51,342 bases of DNA. It comes from Deltaproteobacteria bacterium UBA1386 (lineage in GTDB: Bacteria > Desulfobacterota > Syntrophorhabdia > Syntrophorhabdales > Syntrophorhabdaceae). Below are positions 39,482 to 47,246 of this stretch, piece by piece (the stretch's first letter is position 1; each line of letters begins with the position of its first letter). The stretch spans positions 1-51,342 of the forward strand of contig DBQU01000061.1 of assembly GCA_002305765.1 (NCBI GenBank), given 5' to 3'. The translations under genes and the position numbers were made by a program. The notes under the pieces were generated by a model, which searched no databases, was not told the DNA's origin, and saw only the letters and a list, made by a program, of their open reading frames with translations.

Positions 39482-40434
39482 CGTATGTCCTTTATATGTA
39501 CCTGTTCCTTGAGAATGAAGATGAAGCCCATGATGTTGTAAGGGATGTACCAAGAGGCGTGGAAGAAGAGGGATACGGCGAAGGATTGCGCCTTGGGGAC
39601 GCCGAAGATGGCGAGGAGGTAGACGAGAAGGAACTGGTAGACGCCGATGTATCCCGGGGAAGAGGGCACGGCGAGGCCCATGTTGAGGAGGGCCGTGACA
39701 AAGGGGGCGTAGACGAAGGGAAGGGGGACGCCGAGGGTCTTGAGGGAGAAGTACAGGGCCGAGCTCATGGAGAGCCAGTTGGCGACGGACAGGACGATGA
39801 AGAGCGCGATCTGGCCCGGCGTGCTGATGCGGCGGAGGTTCTCCTGTATCTCGAGCACCCTCGTGGCAAGGCGCAAGAGGAAGGGGCGTTTGAATCCTTC
39901 GAGGAACCGGGCCATCTTGCGGGCCGTCCTCTCCCGGCTCACGGCAACGAGCACTATGACGCATACCACGAAGATGGCAACCAGGACGTAGAGGGCCTTG
40001 GACACCGACGGGGGGAGGGCCTGGCGGGGGAAGAAGAGGAAGGTGATGGACAAAAGGCCCAGCAGGTCAAAGACCCTGTCGATGAACACCGTCGACACCG
40101 CGTACGTGAAAGGGATGCCCCTTCGCTTCGAGATGGCGTAGCCGCGTGCGACCTCCCCGATTCGGGCGGGAAGGACGTTGTTGATGAAAAGGCCGATCAC
40201 GAGGGCGATGAATGCGTCGCGGAACCTGACCGCGTTCCCCGTTATCATGGACCATCTGAAAGAGCACAGGGTAAGGCAAAGGAAGATGCAACATACGGGC
40301 AGGAAGGCGTACGCAAGGTCGGCCCTGGCGATCGCCGCGGCGAGCTGCCTGTATTCTATCCCCCTCAGGGAGAAATAGAGAAGGACGATGCTGATGACGA
40401 AACCGGCTGCCGTTATGATCCTGTGCTTGTTCAT
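39469..40434 (-). CDS. UPF0104/MprF-N-terminal-like membrane protein (lipid flippase-like)
   Basis: The protein has 321 residues and about eight membrane segments. It fits the lysylphosphatidylglycerol synthase transmembrane (TIGR00374) family: LYFSLRGIEYRQLAAAI at the start, the INNVLPARIGEVARGYAISKR block (~88-108) with the family N-x-x-P-A-R-x-G-E, and VPSSPGYIGVYQF near 255. Family members flip lipids or isoprenoid-linked sugars. The start overlaps the EamA stop by 4 bases. The last codons (KAA) and the stop lie inside the repeat arm. Confidence 0.82.
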   Translation of the reverse strand: MNKHRIITAAGFVISIVLLYFSLRGIEYRQLAAAIARADLAYAFLPVCCIFLCLTLCSFRWSMITGNAVRFRDAFIALVIGLFINNVLPARIGEVARGYAISKRRGIPFTYAVSTVFIDRVFDLLGLLSITFLFFPRQALPPSVSKALYVLVAIFVVCVIVLVAVSRERTARKMARFLEGFKRPFLLRLATRVLEIQENLRRISTPGQIALFIVLSVANWLSMSSALYFSLKTLGVPLPFVYAPFVTALLNMGLAVPSSPGYIGVYQFLLVYLLAIFGVPKAQSFAVSLFFHASWYIPYNIMGFIFILKEQVHIKDIRKAA

Positions 40435-41327
40435 TTCTTATAGTTCGTTACGTATATCCCCGCGCTTACCATGACAAGCCCGGCGACGAGGCCCGTTGTC
40501 AGCTCCTCCCCGTGAAAGAGGACTCCGAACGCCACGCCGAAAACAGGCGTGAGGAAAGTGAAGACGGAAAGCTTCGCGACAGGGTAATCATGGATGAGCT
40601 TGAACCAGACCAGGTATGACGCGAAGGCGATGACCACGGACTGGAAGACGAGCGACGATATCGCCATCGTCCCAGGGTCCTTGAGCCAGACAGGCTCGAT
40701 GAACCAGGCGCAAAGGAAGAGGACGGGGATGGAAAAGACGAGCTGGTAGAGGAACGTGTTTATGGGATGCATCTCCTCTGCCAGGTATTTCTTGATGTAG
40801 AGCGTGGTGGCGCCCCACAGGAAGGCGGCGAGGATCTCCAGCATGTCGCCGACAAGCATCAGCTTGTTGTAGCTTGACGGCTTCCCGTAGAAGACGCTGA
40901 CGAGTCCCGCAAAGGCGAGGACGAGACCCATCCACTTGAGGAGGTTCAGCCGCTCCCCCAGGAAGAGATGGGCGCCGGCGGCCACCACGAAAGGCGACAG
41001 ATAGATGAGGATGACGGCCCGTGACGAATTGGTGAAGAGGAGGCCCAGATACAGGCAGGCGAACTCGAGCCCGAAGAGGACCCCCACAACGACGCCATGC
41101 GCGAGAAGCGTTCCCCGGTGGAGAAGCCTCTGCCTGATGGCGAGGCAGTACCCGATCCCCAAAGCCGAAGCCAGAACGGAACGCGCGAAGGACGTGAAAA
41201 CCGGGGAGAAACCCGTATTCGTGATCTTGATCGCCGAATAGTTGATGCCCCACAGGAGGGCCAGGATCAGGATGGTGATGAATCCCCGCGTATCGATATG
41301 GTCGGTTTTCATTGAGATATGACCCAT
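40431..41327 (-). CDS. EamA/DMT-family transporter
   Basis: The protein has 298 residues and ten predicted membrane helices in two EamA repeats. The first starts at GFITILILALLWGINYSAIK and the second at LEILAAFLWGATTLYIKKYLA. Such drug/metabolite transporters export amino acids or other small molecules; the substrate is unknown. An in-frame ATG at 41312 is an equally possible start. It forms a small operon with the flippase-like gene. Confidence 0.85.
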   Translation of the reverse strand: MGHISMKTDHIDTRGFITILILALLWGINYSAIKITNTGFSPVFTSFARSVLASALGIGYCLAIRQRLLHRGTLLAHGVVVGVLFGLEFACLYLGLLFTNSSRAVILIYLSPFVVAAGAHLFLGERLNLLKWMGLVLAFAGLVSVFYGKPSSYNKLMLVGDMLEILAAFLWGATTLYIKKYLAEEMHPINTFLYQLVFSIPVLFLCAWFIEPVWLKDPGTMAISSLVFQSVVIAFASYLVWFKLIHDYPVAKLSVFTFLTPVFGVAFGVLFHGEELTTGLVAGLVMVSAGIYVTNYKK

Positions 41328-41415
41328 GTTTTATCGACATGGACGGTCTATGTCAAGGAAATTAAGCCCATCACGCGACCCGGGACCTAAGGCCCCGCGC
41401 CTGCCGGGTTTTCCC

Positions 41416-41445
41416 TTGACAAGGTGCCGGTATTTTTGTTCTATT
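41416..41445 (+). promoter_or_regulatory. Probable promoter of fabH
   Basis: TTGACA (41416-41421) and TCTATT (41440-41445) are 18 bases apart, 33 bases before the fabH start. A weak hairpin ACCCGG/CCGGGT with four T lies just upstream. Confidence 0.5.
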
Positions 41446-41478
41446 TAACAGCAAAATCAAGAAAACACGGAGCTTTCC

Positions 41479-42465
41479 ATGAAAAACACTGCCATCGTCG
41501 GGACGGGTTCATACGTACCCGAACACATCATGACGAATTTCGATATCGAAAAGTTCCTGGACACGTCAGACGAATGGATTTTCACCCGCACGGGGATCAA
41601 GGAACGCAGGATAGCCGAGAAGGACCAGGCCACATCGGACCTGTGCAAGGTTGCCTGCGAGCGGGCTATGAAGGTTGCTGGAGTCACGGCCTCCGACATC
41701 GACCTGATAGTGCTCGCCACCATCACACCCGACACCCATTGCCCGGCCGGGTCGAACTGGCTCGAGGCGAAGCTCGGCTGCACCAAAGCGGTTTCCTTTG
41801 ACGTGACGGCGGCATGCTCCGGTTTTCTCTTCGCCCTCCACGTGGCGGACAAGTTCATAAAGTCGGGGGCGAGTAAGACGGCCCTTGTCGTTGCCGGCGA
41901 GATCATGAGCAGGGTCGTCAACTGGAAGGAAAGGGAAAGCTGCATCCTCTGGGGTGACGGCGCGGGCGCTGCGGTGGTAACGGAATCAGAAAACGGCGCC
42001 CAGATCCTTTCGACCCACATCCATACCGACGGCGCCGCGGGCGACACGCTCCTCATGCCTGGCGGCGGGTCGAAGACGACGCCGATTTCCTACGAGAGCG
42101 TTGACAACGGCCTTCACTTCCTCAAGATGATCGAGGCCAACAGGTCCTTCAAGGTCGCCGTGAACCGCTTCGCCGAGGCGTGCGAGGAGGCGATGTCGGT
42201 CAACGGCTACACCGTCCATGACGCGGACATCATAATCCCCCACCAGGCGAATCTCAGGATACTTCAGGGCATGGCAAAGAAGCTCGGCGTCCCACTGGAA
42301 AAGGTGTACATGACGATAGAGAAGTACGCCAACATCTCCTCGGCGACAGTCCCCATCGCCCTCGACGAGGCGGTCCGCGACGGCACAATCAAGAAGGACT
42401 CCCTCGTCCTTTTGACCGCCTTTGGCGGCGGACTCACCTGGGGAAGCAGCCTCATCCGGTGGTAA
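41479..42465 (+). CDS. fabH: 3-oxoacyl-ACP synthase III
   Basis: This 328-residue enzyme starts fatty-acid synthesis by condensing acetyl-CoA with malonyl-ACP. The catalytic triad is complete: C113 in TAACSGFLFAL, H255 in IIPHQANLRI and N285 in YANISSATVPIAL. The length and the final GGGLTWGSSLIRW match FabH. It stands alone, without other fab genes, just before tRNA-Ser. Confidence 0.95.
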   Translation: MKNTAIVGTGSYVPEHIMTNFDIEKFLDTSDEWIFTRTGIKERRIAEKDQATSDLCKVACERAMKVAGVTASDIDLIVLATITPDTHCPAGSNWLEAKLGCTKAVSFDVTAACSGFLFALHVADKFIKSGASKTALVVAGEIMSRVVNWKERESCILWGDGAGAAVVTESENGAQILSTHIHTDGAAGDTLLMPGGGSKTTPISYESVDNGLHFLKMIEANRSFKVAVNRFAEACEEAMSVNGYTVHDADIIIPHQANLRILQGMAKKLGVPLEKVYMTIEKYANISSATVPIALDEAVRDGTIKKDSLVLLTAFGGGLTWGSSLIRW

Positions 42466-42508
42466 CGGTTTACATTTGCCGGAAAAATATTTAGAATAAT
42501 CAATCCCC

Positions 42509-42598
42509 GGAGGGATGGCTGAGCGGCCGAAAGCGGCGGTCTTGAAAACCGTTGGGCATGCAAGTGCCCCGTGGGTTCGAATCCTACTCCCTCCGCCA
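42509..42598 (+). tRNA. tRNA-Ser (UGA), integration target
   Basis: This is a class II tRNA with a long variable arm (GGGCA...TGCCC). The acceptor stem GGAGGGA pairs with TCCCTCC, the anticodon loop CTTGAAA gives TGA, the T-loop is TTCGAAT and CCA is encoded (42596-42598). The last 23 bases are part of the 24-bp repeat that bounds the integrated element. Confidence 0.97.
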
Positions 42599-42599
42599 T
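42576..42599 (+). repeat. Attachment site inside tRNA-Ser (24-bp direct repeat)
   Basis: This covers the T-arm to the base after CCA. It is identical to 47179-47202 (starting TTCGAATCC, ending CTCCGCCAT). The match stops on both sides. Confidence 0.9.
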
Positions 42600-42628
42600 A
42601 TTATCTTTAAAATCATTGAAGAAAATCA

Positions 42629-43801
42629 TCAACAACTCGTTTCCTTTTCGTTTCCTTTTTTGACTTCCTTCATAACAACAACATTGTTATCCATTTTCTG
42701 GACGATCTCCAAGAGCCTTTCGTTGAAGGCATGGTAATAATTGTCTGTTGAACGCCGGTCCTTATGTCTCATCAAGCGCTGTGCGTCCATCGGATTGGAG
42801 AGGGGCACAATATAAGTGCAGTATGAATGCCTCGTGGCCTCATAGAATTTCATATCTGTGCCTGAGTGACGATTCCAGACTTCCGAGAGGTACTTTCTTG
42901 AATAGCCTCTACCGGTCCCCGGGTTGACGAAGAGAAAGTCATTGGGAAACTTTCCTTTTACGTTTCTCCGGACAATCTCCAGTGCTCTGTCATTGAGAGG
43001 GACCGGAAGTTTACTCTTATTTTTTGTCGTTTCGCGGTAGGTTGAACCGGAAAGGCTCCTTTCTATCCACACCATTCTATTCTCTATATCGACGCTCTTA
43101 ATGAGGATCGCGCATAGTTCCCCTGGTCTGATTCCCGTCTTCATTGCGAACTCTATCGGGTCTCTAAATTTCTCAGGAATCAGCTTTAACGCTTCGTCCT
43201 GGACTTCCTTCCTCATGGCCCTCCTCGGCGTTGAGTCATCGCCTTTGATCTTTTGAAACACCGGCGTTGTCACGATCTGACCATTCTCGTAAAGCCAAGA
43301 AAATAAGGCCCTCAGGGCATTAAACACGTTCTTTCTTGTTTTGATCTTGAGATGTCCTAAACGGCTTCTGCGAAACTCGCTCAAGGCCGCCCGGTCTATC
43401 TCTCGGACATCCCAACCGTGGAAATAGTCGAAATAGTTCTTTCCATAGTTCTTTATGATTCGGAAATACTCCGGGCTCAGTTCTCCGATCGTTACCTCAT
43501 TTTCTTTCTCGGAGTAATAATTCTCAAGCTGGTTTTCGAATCTACGTTGCATGATACTGGAGTCTGTCCATTCAAGAGGATTGAATTTATGCTTTTGATC
43601 TTCCATTGACGCATTGATTTTAGCAAGGGCCTTAAAGGCTTCCCGGTAGTCATAGACTTCACCACGGGAATCGCGCCTGAAGGAATAGTGCTTGCCCTTC
43701 CAGTAGATGACGATGTAGCAGTTTGTGTTTCCGCACCTCTCGCAAACCGGCTTTTTCATTGGTTTCTTACAGACATTGCAGAGTATTGACCCTTTTTTCA
43801 T
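42629..43801 (-). CDS. int: Tyrosine recombinase (integrase) with N-terminal zinc finger
   Basis: The protein has 390 residues. A four-plus-cysteine zinc ribbon (CNVC...CERC) lies at the N-terminus, then a SAM-like core-binding domain (~100-190). In the catalytic domain R is in TGIRPGELCAIL, RH is in ATRHSYCTY, H is in LMRHKD and the nucleophile is a tyrosine in TDNYYH. The first His of the usual HxxR box is replaced (EATR). I chose the ATG at 43801 for its GGGGGA site; a TTG at 43864 would overlap the regulator gene. Its position next to the tRNA and the 24-bp repeats fit site-specific insertion into tRNA-Ser. Confidence 0.9.
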   Translation of the reverse strand: MKKGSILCNVCKKPMKKPVCERCGNTNCYIVIYWKGKHYSFRRDSRGEVYDYREAFKALAKINASMEDQKHKFNPLEWTDSSIMQRRFENQLENYYSEKENEVTIGELSPEYFRIIKNYGKNYFDYFHGWDVREIDRAALSEFRRSRLGHLKIKTRKNVFNALRALFSWLYENGQIVTTPVFQKIKGDDSTPRRAMRKEVQDEALKLIPEKFRDPIEFAMKTGIRPGELCAILIKSVDIENRMVWIERSLSGSTYRETTKNKSKLPVPLNDRALEIVRRNVKGKFPNDFLFVNPGTGRGYSRKYLSEVWNRHSGTDMKFYEATRHSYCTYIVPLSNPMDAQRLMRHKDRRSTDNYYHAFNERLLEIVQKMDNNVVVMKEVKKGNEKETSC

Positions 43802-43860
43802 GACTATCCCCCAAGGATTGAATTCGTCTTGAGGGATTATATTTTGAGCATCAGAGGACG

Positions 43861-44343
43861 TCAAGTCTGGTGTTTGTCCTCCTCTTCGAGGTAGTCATGA
43901 ATGAAGCCTTCTTCACTGACCGTGTATTTTGTACCAGTTTTAATATTTACGACATGCTTCTTATCTTTAGACAAAGCAAACTTGCCGGATTTGACCAAAC
44001 CATAGAACTTATAGGGGATGCTCTTTCTTTCAGCCTCATAGCGGTTTTGCCATTCCTCGATTTCGTCCCTGATGTCTTCAGGGGTCCCTTCGGGTCCCGA
44101 TACCTCTAACGAACTAATGTATTTTGATCTGACGACATTGTCGATGATATAGGACATAGGAACGGTGTACCTCTCATCTTGTTTCATTTGGTGCAGGACT
44201 CGAAGGTATTTCAAGAGTTCCTTGAGGGACTTGTCCACAAAGTAGGAGAGGCTGACCTCCACATTACTGTCCCGGAAGAATGTTATCAGTTCATCATAGA
44301 CTCTCTCATCAACGGAAAATGTCTTAATTCTCTTCTTTCTCAT
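43861..44343 (-). CDS. Ribbon-helix-helix-like regulator, co-transcribed with integrase
   Basis: The protein has 160 residues. The N-terminal ~48 (KKRIKTFSVDERVYDELITF, then VSLSYFVDKSLKELLKYL) look like a strand-helix-helix CopG/Arc-type DNA-binding unit. The rest is charged and unknown, ending in an acidic tail (YLEEEDKHQT). It stands first in an operon with the integrase. A 23-base palindrome lies between its promoter and start, so I infer it represses itself and the integrase, a common switch in integrating elements. The ATG at 44343 has GAGG five bases upstream. Confidence 0.65.
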   Translation of the reverse strand: MRKKRIKTFSVDERVYDELITFFRDSNVEVSLSYFVDKSLKELLKYLRVLHQMKQDERYTVPMSYIIDNVVRSKYISSLEVSGPEGTPEDIRDEIEEWQNRYEAERKSIPYKFYGLVKSGKFALSKDKKHVVNIKTGTKYTVSEEGFIHDYLEEEDKHQT

Positions 44344-44356
44344 GGGAACCTCGAAA

Positions 44357-44407
44357 AGTTATATAACATATATATAACTAGTATACAGCAGAAAGAAACC
44401 CTGTCAA
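44357..44407 (-). promoter_or_regulatory. Promoter with palindromic operator for regulator-integrase operon
   Basis: On the minus strand TTGACA (44407-44402) and TATACT (44385-44380) are 16 bases apart. A palindrome with arms AGTTATAT and ATATAACT (44357-44379) follows at once and covers the expected transcription start, an ideal place for repression. Confidence 0.8.
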
Positions 44408-44443
44408 GCGAATAATTTAAGAGGATGAGATTTGCGCCTATTG

Positions 44444-45307
44444 TTATGGATTGTACGATTGAATGAGTTCTTCGAAATCCTCTTCACGAAGAATTCTTAT
44501 TGTATGGCCCTTCAAGATGAGTTCCTCAGCCTTAAGATGTTTTCCACTCTTTGTTCTGCCAGCGAGCTTTCTCGTGTCCTGATCGCCTACAACAACAAGT
44601 GTTGTCCTCTTCGTGACACCCGAATCAACCCTGCAACCTATTCTTGCGGCTTGACGACTCGCGTCAATTCTAGGAGTTTTAAGTGAGCCTGTGAACACCA
44701 CCACTTCACCAAACAAGGGGCCTTCAGGATTGGCGTCGCATTCTATTTTCCGATAAGGCCTAGTAGGGTCTATCGGTTGTTCCACACGTACTAACCATTC
44801 GGATACATCCGCATTAGTTGCTCGCATCGCCGCCAATAATACATAGCCCGCAGCCTTTGCGTCTTCAAGAGCGTGATGATGATTGAACTCATATCCTAAT
44901 ATCTTGCAGAGATTCCCTAATCCATATCCTTTCCAAGCGACTTCCTTCCAGACTCGTCGTGCTACACGTGCAGAATCGAGCCAAGTACACGAAAGGCACG
45001 GCTGACCGTACTTTTGGAGACCCTGATTCACGGCAACCCTATCAAAATGCGTGTGACAAACGGCTATTCTCCTATCCAAGAAACCATGCAAGGTTCCGGA
45101 CAATTCCTCAAGCGTGGGAGCGCCCTCGACGCAACGCTCGTCGATACCATGAATCGCTACATTTATAGGATCAAATTCATCTTCGGGGTCTACGTAGGAT
45201 TCCCACTCTTCCACAATTGTTCCTTGGTTATAGCCTACGATACCGATTTGACAAATGGATGACACGTCGGAATTTGCAGTTTCAACATCTATCGCTACGA
45301 AATCCAT
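44444..45307 (-). CDS. DEDDh 3'-5' exonuclease with C-terminal BRCT domain
   Basis: The protein has 287 residues. The DnaQ-like nuclease shows all metal ligands: D7 and E9 (AIDVET), D89 (HFDR), H144 and D149 (HHALEDA). A BRCT domain covers ~195-285 (GEVVVFTGSLKTPRIDASRQ...HLKAEELILKGHTIRILREEDFEELI). Similar exonuclease-BRCT chains are found on plasmids and phages and may trim or repair replication ends. The ATG at 45307 is 4 bases after the upstream stop. It is probably used by the element itself; a defence role cannot be excluded. Confidence 0.85.
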   Translation of the reverse strand: MDFVAIDVETANSDVSSICQIGIVGYNQGTIVEEWESYVDPEDEFDPINVAIHGIDERCVEGAPTLEELSGTLHGFLDRRIAVCHTHFDRVAVNQGLQKYGQPCLSCTWLDSARVARRVWKEVAWKGYGLGNLCKILGYEFNHHHALEDAKAAGYVLLAAMRATNADVSEWLVRVEQPIDPTRPYRKIECDANPEGPLFGEVVVFTGSLKTPRIDASRQAARIGCRVDSGVTKRTTLVVVGDQDTRKLAGRTKSGKHLKAEELILKGHTIRILREEDFEELIQSYNP

Positions 45308-45311
45308 TGAA

Positions 45312-45806
45312 TTATGGCCGCTTGTCGCTCTGCGCTTTCCGGTACAGTTGCCAGCAATCCTGCAATTTACCACGCCCTATACAAATTATCTTCCACTGAG
45401 TATCCATATATTCCCGGACTTCTATCGTTGAATGCGCTCTCGGCTTGTCGGGCCAAAACAATGACTCATTGACAAAGTCCGAATATGGCTTGTCATAATT
45501 CTGCATGTATTCTCTTCTCTTGCTCCCCTCGCTTCCCGTCACGTGGAAGACGCCCCGGCCTATACAGTAGTCTTGAAATCCTCTATCCTCCAAATCATAA
45601 TCGTATTGACTAACCATAAGCAGCAAGTCCGGTTCCTGACAGATTGCGCACTCACCCAATCTCACCTTAGGCATGGTTATTTTTCGTCTTTTAATTCTCT
45701 TGTGAACACCCGTTTGCCGGAGGTTGTTTTCCTCAATTTCTCTACAACGTAGTTCTTCCTTCTCAACCAGAGCCTGATGAATCTGACTCTCTATACTCGG
45801 AACCAT
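45312..45806 (-). CDS. Unknown element protein
   Basis: The protein has 164 residues, and I recognise no family. The N-terminus is charged and helical (HQALVEKEELRCREIEENN), then comes a basic stretch (HKRIKRRKITMPKVRLG) and one CxxC (CAICQEPDLLL). The C-terminal part is aromatic-rich. AGGGGA lies before the ATG, and the gene precedes the exonuclease with 4 bases between them. Confidence 0.6.
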   Translation of the reverse strand: MVPSIESQIHQALVEKEELRCREIEENNLRQTGVHKRIKRRKITMPKVRLGECAICQEPDLLLMVSQYDYDLEDRGFQDYCIGRGVFHVTGSEGSKRREYMQNYDKPYSDFVNESLFWPDKPRAHSTIEVREYMDTQWKIICIGRGKLQDCWQLYRKAQSDKRP

Positions 45807-45842
45807 ATTTTCCCCTCATATTCAGAAATCATTCGTTTATAT

Positions 45843-45872
45843 ATTCTTTATGTTCTATCTATATGATGTCAA
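45843..45872 (-). promoter_or_regulatory. Possible promoter of the unknown gene-exonuclease operon
   Basis: Minus-strand TTGACA (45872-45867) and AAGAAT (45848-45843) are 18 bases apart, 37 bases before the start codon at 45806. Confidence 0.45.
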
Positions 45873-45921
45873 GCTCAATCAGTCATTTTCCTTTTCTTCA
45901 GGATTTCCACTTACTATTTTC

Positions 45922-46650
45922 CTATCCCCACGAACACGCCCATCCATAGGAGTTGGAAGTTCCCTCCGGGTCCCAGACAAAGCCGACCTTTCCGGCAAGG
46001 CACTCTATTTTGTACAAGACGTAATCCCGGGCGCTGAACCTCGCGGGGACGAGGATCTTCTGTTTTGGTATAACGATCCCCGGCGATGCCCGGAACCTTT
46101 TCTCGTTCAGCTCGGTGTTCATATCCTTGTCGATGTACTTGGCGAGGTACTGCGCCAGTTTATTTCGCTTCCATTGGTATCCCTTCTTCGTTTTGATGTA
46201 GTTCACGTCTATATTGCCGTCACCGACAACAGAACGCCACAGGGACCGTAAAAGGTCCACGTCCTGGTATCCCTTGACCCCTAAGTGAAAGTGATAGGCT
46301 CCTCTCTCCTGTTGCTCCGTGGTAACGACATACTGCCAATCAGGGATGTATCTATGAACGCGCCTCACGAATTTCTCGAAGTGCTTCCATGCTCGTTCCT
46401 TGTCGACGATGTTTTCTCGGTAGGTAAGAGAGACAAGGTGATCGAAGCCGCCCGCCATGCAGATACGTCTCATCCTTGCCTTTGCCCTCTTGTTACATCT
46501 CTCTATGTTGATCTCCCTGTTCTTTGATTTTCCTCTTGCTCCGGGGTTCTTTGATCCCTTCATGGACCATCCCCACGAAGCCTCTACGAATTTGTCTCCA
46601 TAATCGCGTATCGTGACGACCTGCTGGGGGGTCATATCAACACAGTTCAT
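45922..46650 (-). CDS. rep: HUH-family rolling-circle replication initiator
   Basis: The protein has 242 residues. Three motifs in the right order mark an HUH endonuclease: motif 1 VSLTYREN (73-80), the metal-binding HUH pair H120-F-H122 in GAYHFHLGV, and catalytic tyrosines Y168 and Y172 in AQYLAKYIDKD (YxxxY). Such proteins nick one strand at an origin, stay bound to the 5' end and start rolling-circle copying; some act in transposition or mobilisation. The ATG at 46650 has GGGGG eight bases upstream. The frame runs on to 46851 through GC-rich non-coding sequence, which I leave out. No helicase domain is present. Confidence 0.85.
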   Translation of the reverse strand: MNCVDMTPQQVVTIRDYGDKFVEASWGWSMKGSKNPGARGKSKNREINIERCNKRAKARMRRICMAGGFDHLVSLTYRENIVDKERAWKHFEKFVRRVHRYIPDWQYVVTTEQQERGAYHFHLGVKGYQDVDLLRSLWRSVVGDGNIDVNYIKTKKGYQWKRNKLAQYLAKYIDKDMNTELNEKRFRASPGIVIPKQKILVPARFSARDYVLYKIECLAGKVGFVWDPEGTSNSYGWACSWG

Positions 46651-46716
46651 ATGCAAACCCCCGTCAGATTTCGTTCTAACGAGAAGTGTCCTATATTCAA
46701 GTCTAGTAGGACCAGA

Positions 46717-46947
46717 CCGCGAGCGCTGCCGCCAGCTCGCGGTTGCTCCCGCCCGCCCCTCCGGGTCCGCGCGCGTGCCGGCGAGGGAGCCGGCCCGCCA
46801 ACGTCCCGCAGACGAGCGGGGTGCGTCCCTCCGAAGCAAGGGGGCCGCCAACGAGTTGTCACCCCCCTTGCACTCTGCGGTCCTGCACTGAGAAAAACAA
46901 AATACTTTTTTCCCCTCCGGGGCTTGTGAGAGGGGAAAAAAGTATTT
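46717..46947. other. Hairpin-rich non-coding block, candidate replication origin
   Basis: Four perfect stems lie close together: CCGCGAGC/GCTCGCGG (46717-46742), GCCGGC/GCCGGC (46777-46794), GCAAGGGGG/CCCCCTTGC (46836-46871) and an 18-bp stem with a 12-base loop (46900-46917 with 46930-46947, arm AAATACTTTTTTCCCCTC). The block is strongly GC-rich up to ~46880, unlike the rest of the element. It lies just upstream of rep, where double- and single-strand origins of rolling-circle replicons are often found. The function is inferred. Confidence 0.6.
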
Positions 46948-46960
46948 GCTCCTTTAAACC

Positions 46961-46988
46961 TTGACGGGGTAGGGCGGTCTGGTATAAT
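46961..46988 (+). promoter_or_regulatory. Strong promoter reading away from rep
   Basis: TTGACG (46961-46966) and a perfect TATAAT (46983-46988) are 16 bases apart. No protein gene follows on this strand; a hairpin terminator comes 80 bases later. Confidence 0.75.
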
Positions 46989-46994
46989 ACGCAT

Positions 46995-47079
46995 AGTCTC
47001 TCCTTTCGTTGATTGCGTTGGGTGAGAACACAGAAAGCCACCGGGACCCCTGCCAAGAGATTCGGTGGCTTTTAATTTT
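46995..47079 (+). ncRNA. Predicted ~85-nt small RNA of the integrative element
   Basis: The interval from the expected start of the promoter at 46961-46988 to a rho-independent terminator is 85 bases. It has no ribosome site followed by a start codon and useful frame. The RNA would carry an unpaired 5' part (~40 bases) and the terminator hairpin. Possible roles are copy-number control, as in rolling-circle plasmids, or control of integration. It does not overlap rep, so a classical antisense RNA to the rep leader is not supported. Confidence 0.55.
47034..47079 (+). terminator. Rho-independent terminator
   Basis: AAAGCCACCG (47034-47043) pairs perfectly with CGGTGGCTTT (47063-47072), and the right arm runs into TTTAATTTT. 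Confidence 0.75.
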
Positions 47080-47178
47080 CTCGATTAGACTGTTTTTGAA
47101 TTGCGATCCGTGATCAGGCCGTTTCCTTATCGTTTCTAAAACGGCTGTAAAGCGTTGATAATAGGTCATCGGGGGAGT

Positions 47179-47202
47179 TTCGAATCCTACTCCCTCCGCC
47201 AT
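47179..47202 (+). repeat. Distal attachment site (copy of tRNA-Ser 3' end)
   Basis: This is 24 bases identical to 42576-42599, not preceded by any other tRNA part. It marks the far end of the element. Confidence 0.9.
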
Positions 47203-47246
47203 TCAACTGCGGCGATTGCGGGTCGTTAACCCTTTGTTGGCAAGCC

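Larger units (their letters stand above)
42576..47202. mobile_element. 4.6-kb integrative element in tRNA-Ser with HUH Rep
   Basis: The element lies between a complete tRNA-Ser gene and a 24-base copy of its 3' end. All five protein genes are on the minus strand. Their order from the tRNA is a tyrosine integrase, a ribbon-helix-helix regulator, an exonuclease-BRCT protein, an unknown protein and an HUH replication initiator. A hairpin-rich non-coding block and a plus-strand small RNA fill the distal 550 bases. Its genes are visibly more AT-rich than the host. No capsid, relaxase/coupling or assembly genes are seen, so it may be a satellite, an integrated rolling-circle plasmid or a mobilisable element. 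Confidence 0.88.

Noticed and set aside
39496..40443. A 315-codon open frame antisense to the flippase-like gene
   Set aside because: The translation is extremely Glu/Gly/Asp-rich, the mirror of a hydrophobic membrane protein, and it has no start context.
46651..46994. Open frames through the GC-rich block upstream of rep (including an N-terminal extension of Rep to 46851)
   Set aside because: The translations are Arg/Pro/Gly-rich on both strands, as expected for GC-rich hairpins. The Rep motifs begin after residue 70 of the ATG start at 46650, which has a good ribosome site.
47179..47202. Second tRNA-Ser gene
   Set aside because: Only the T-arm and acceptor 3' side are present. It is the distal attachment site.
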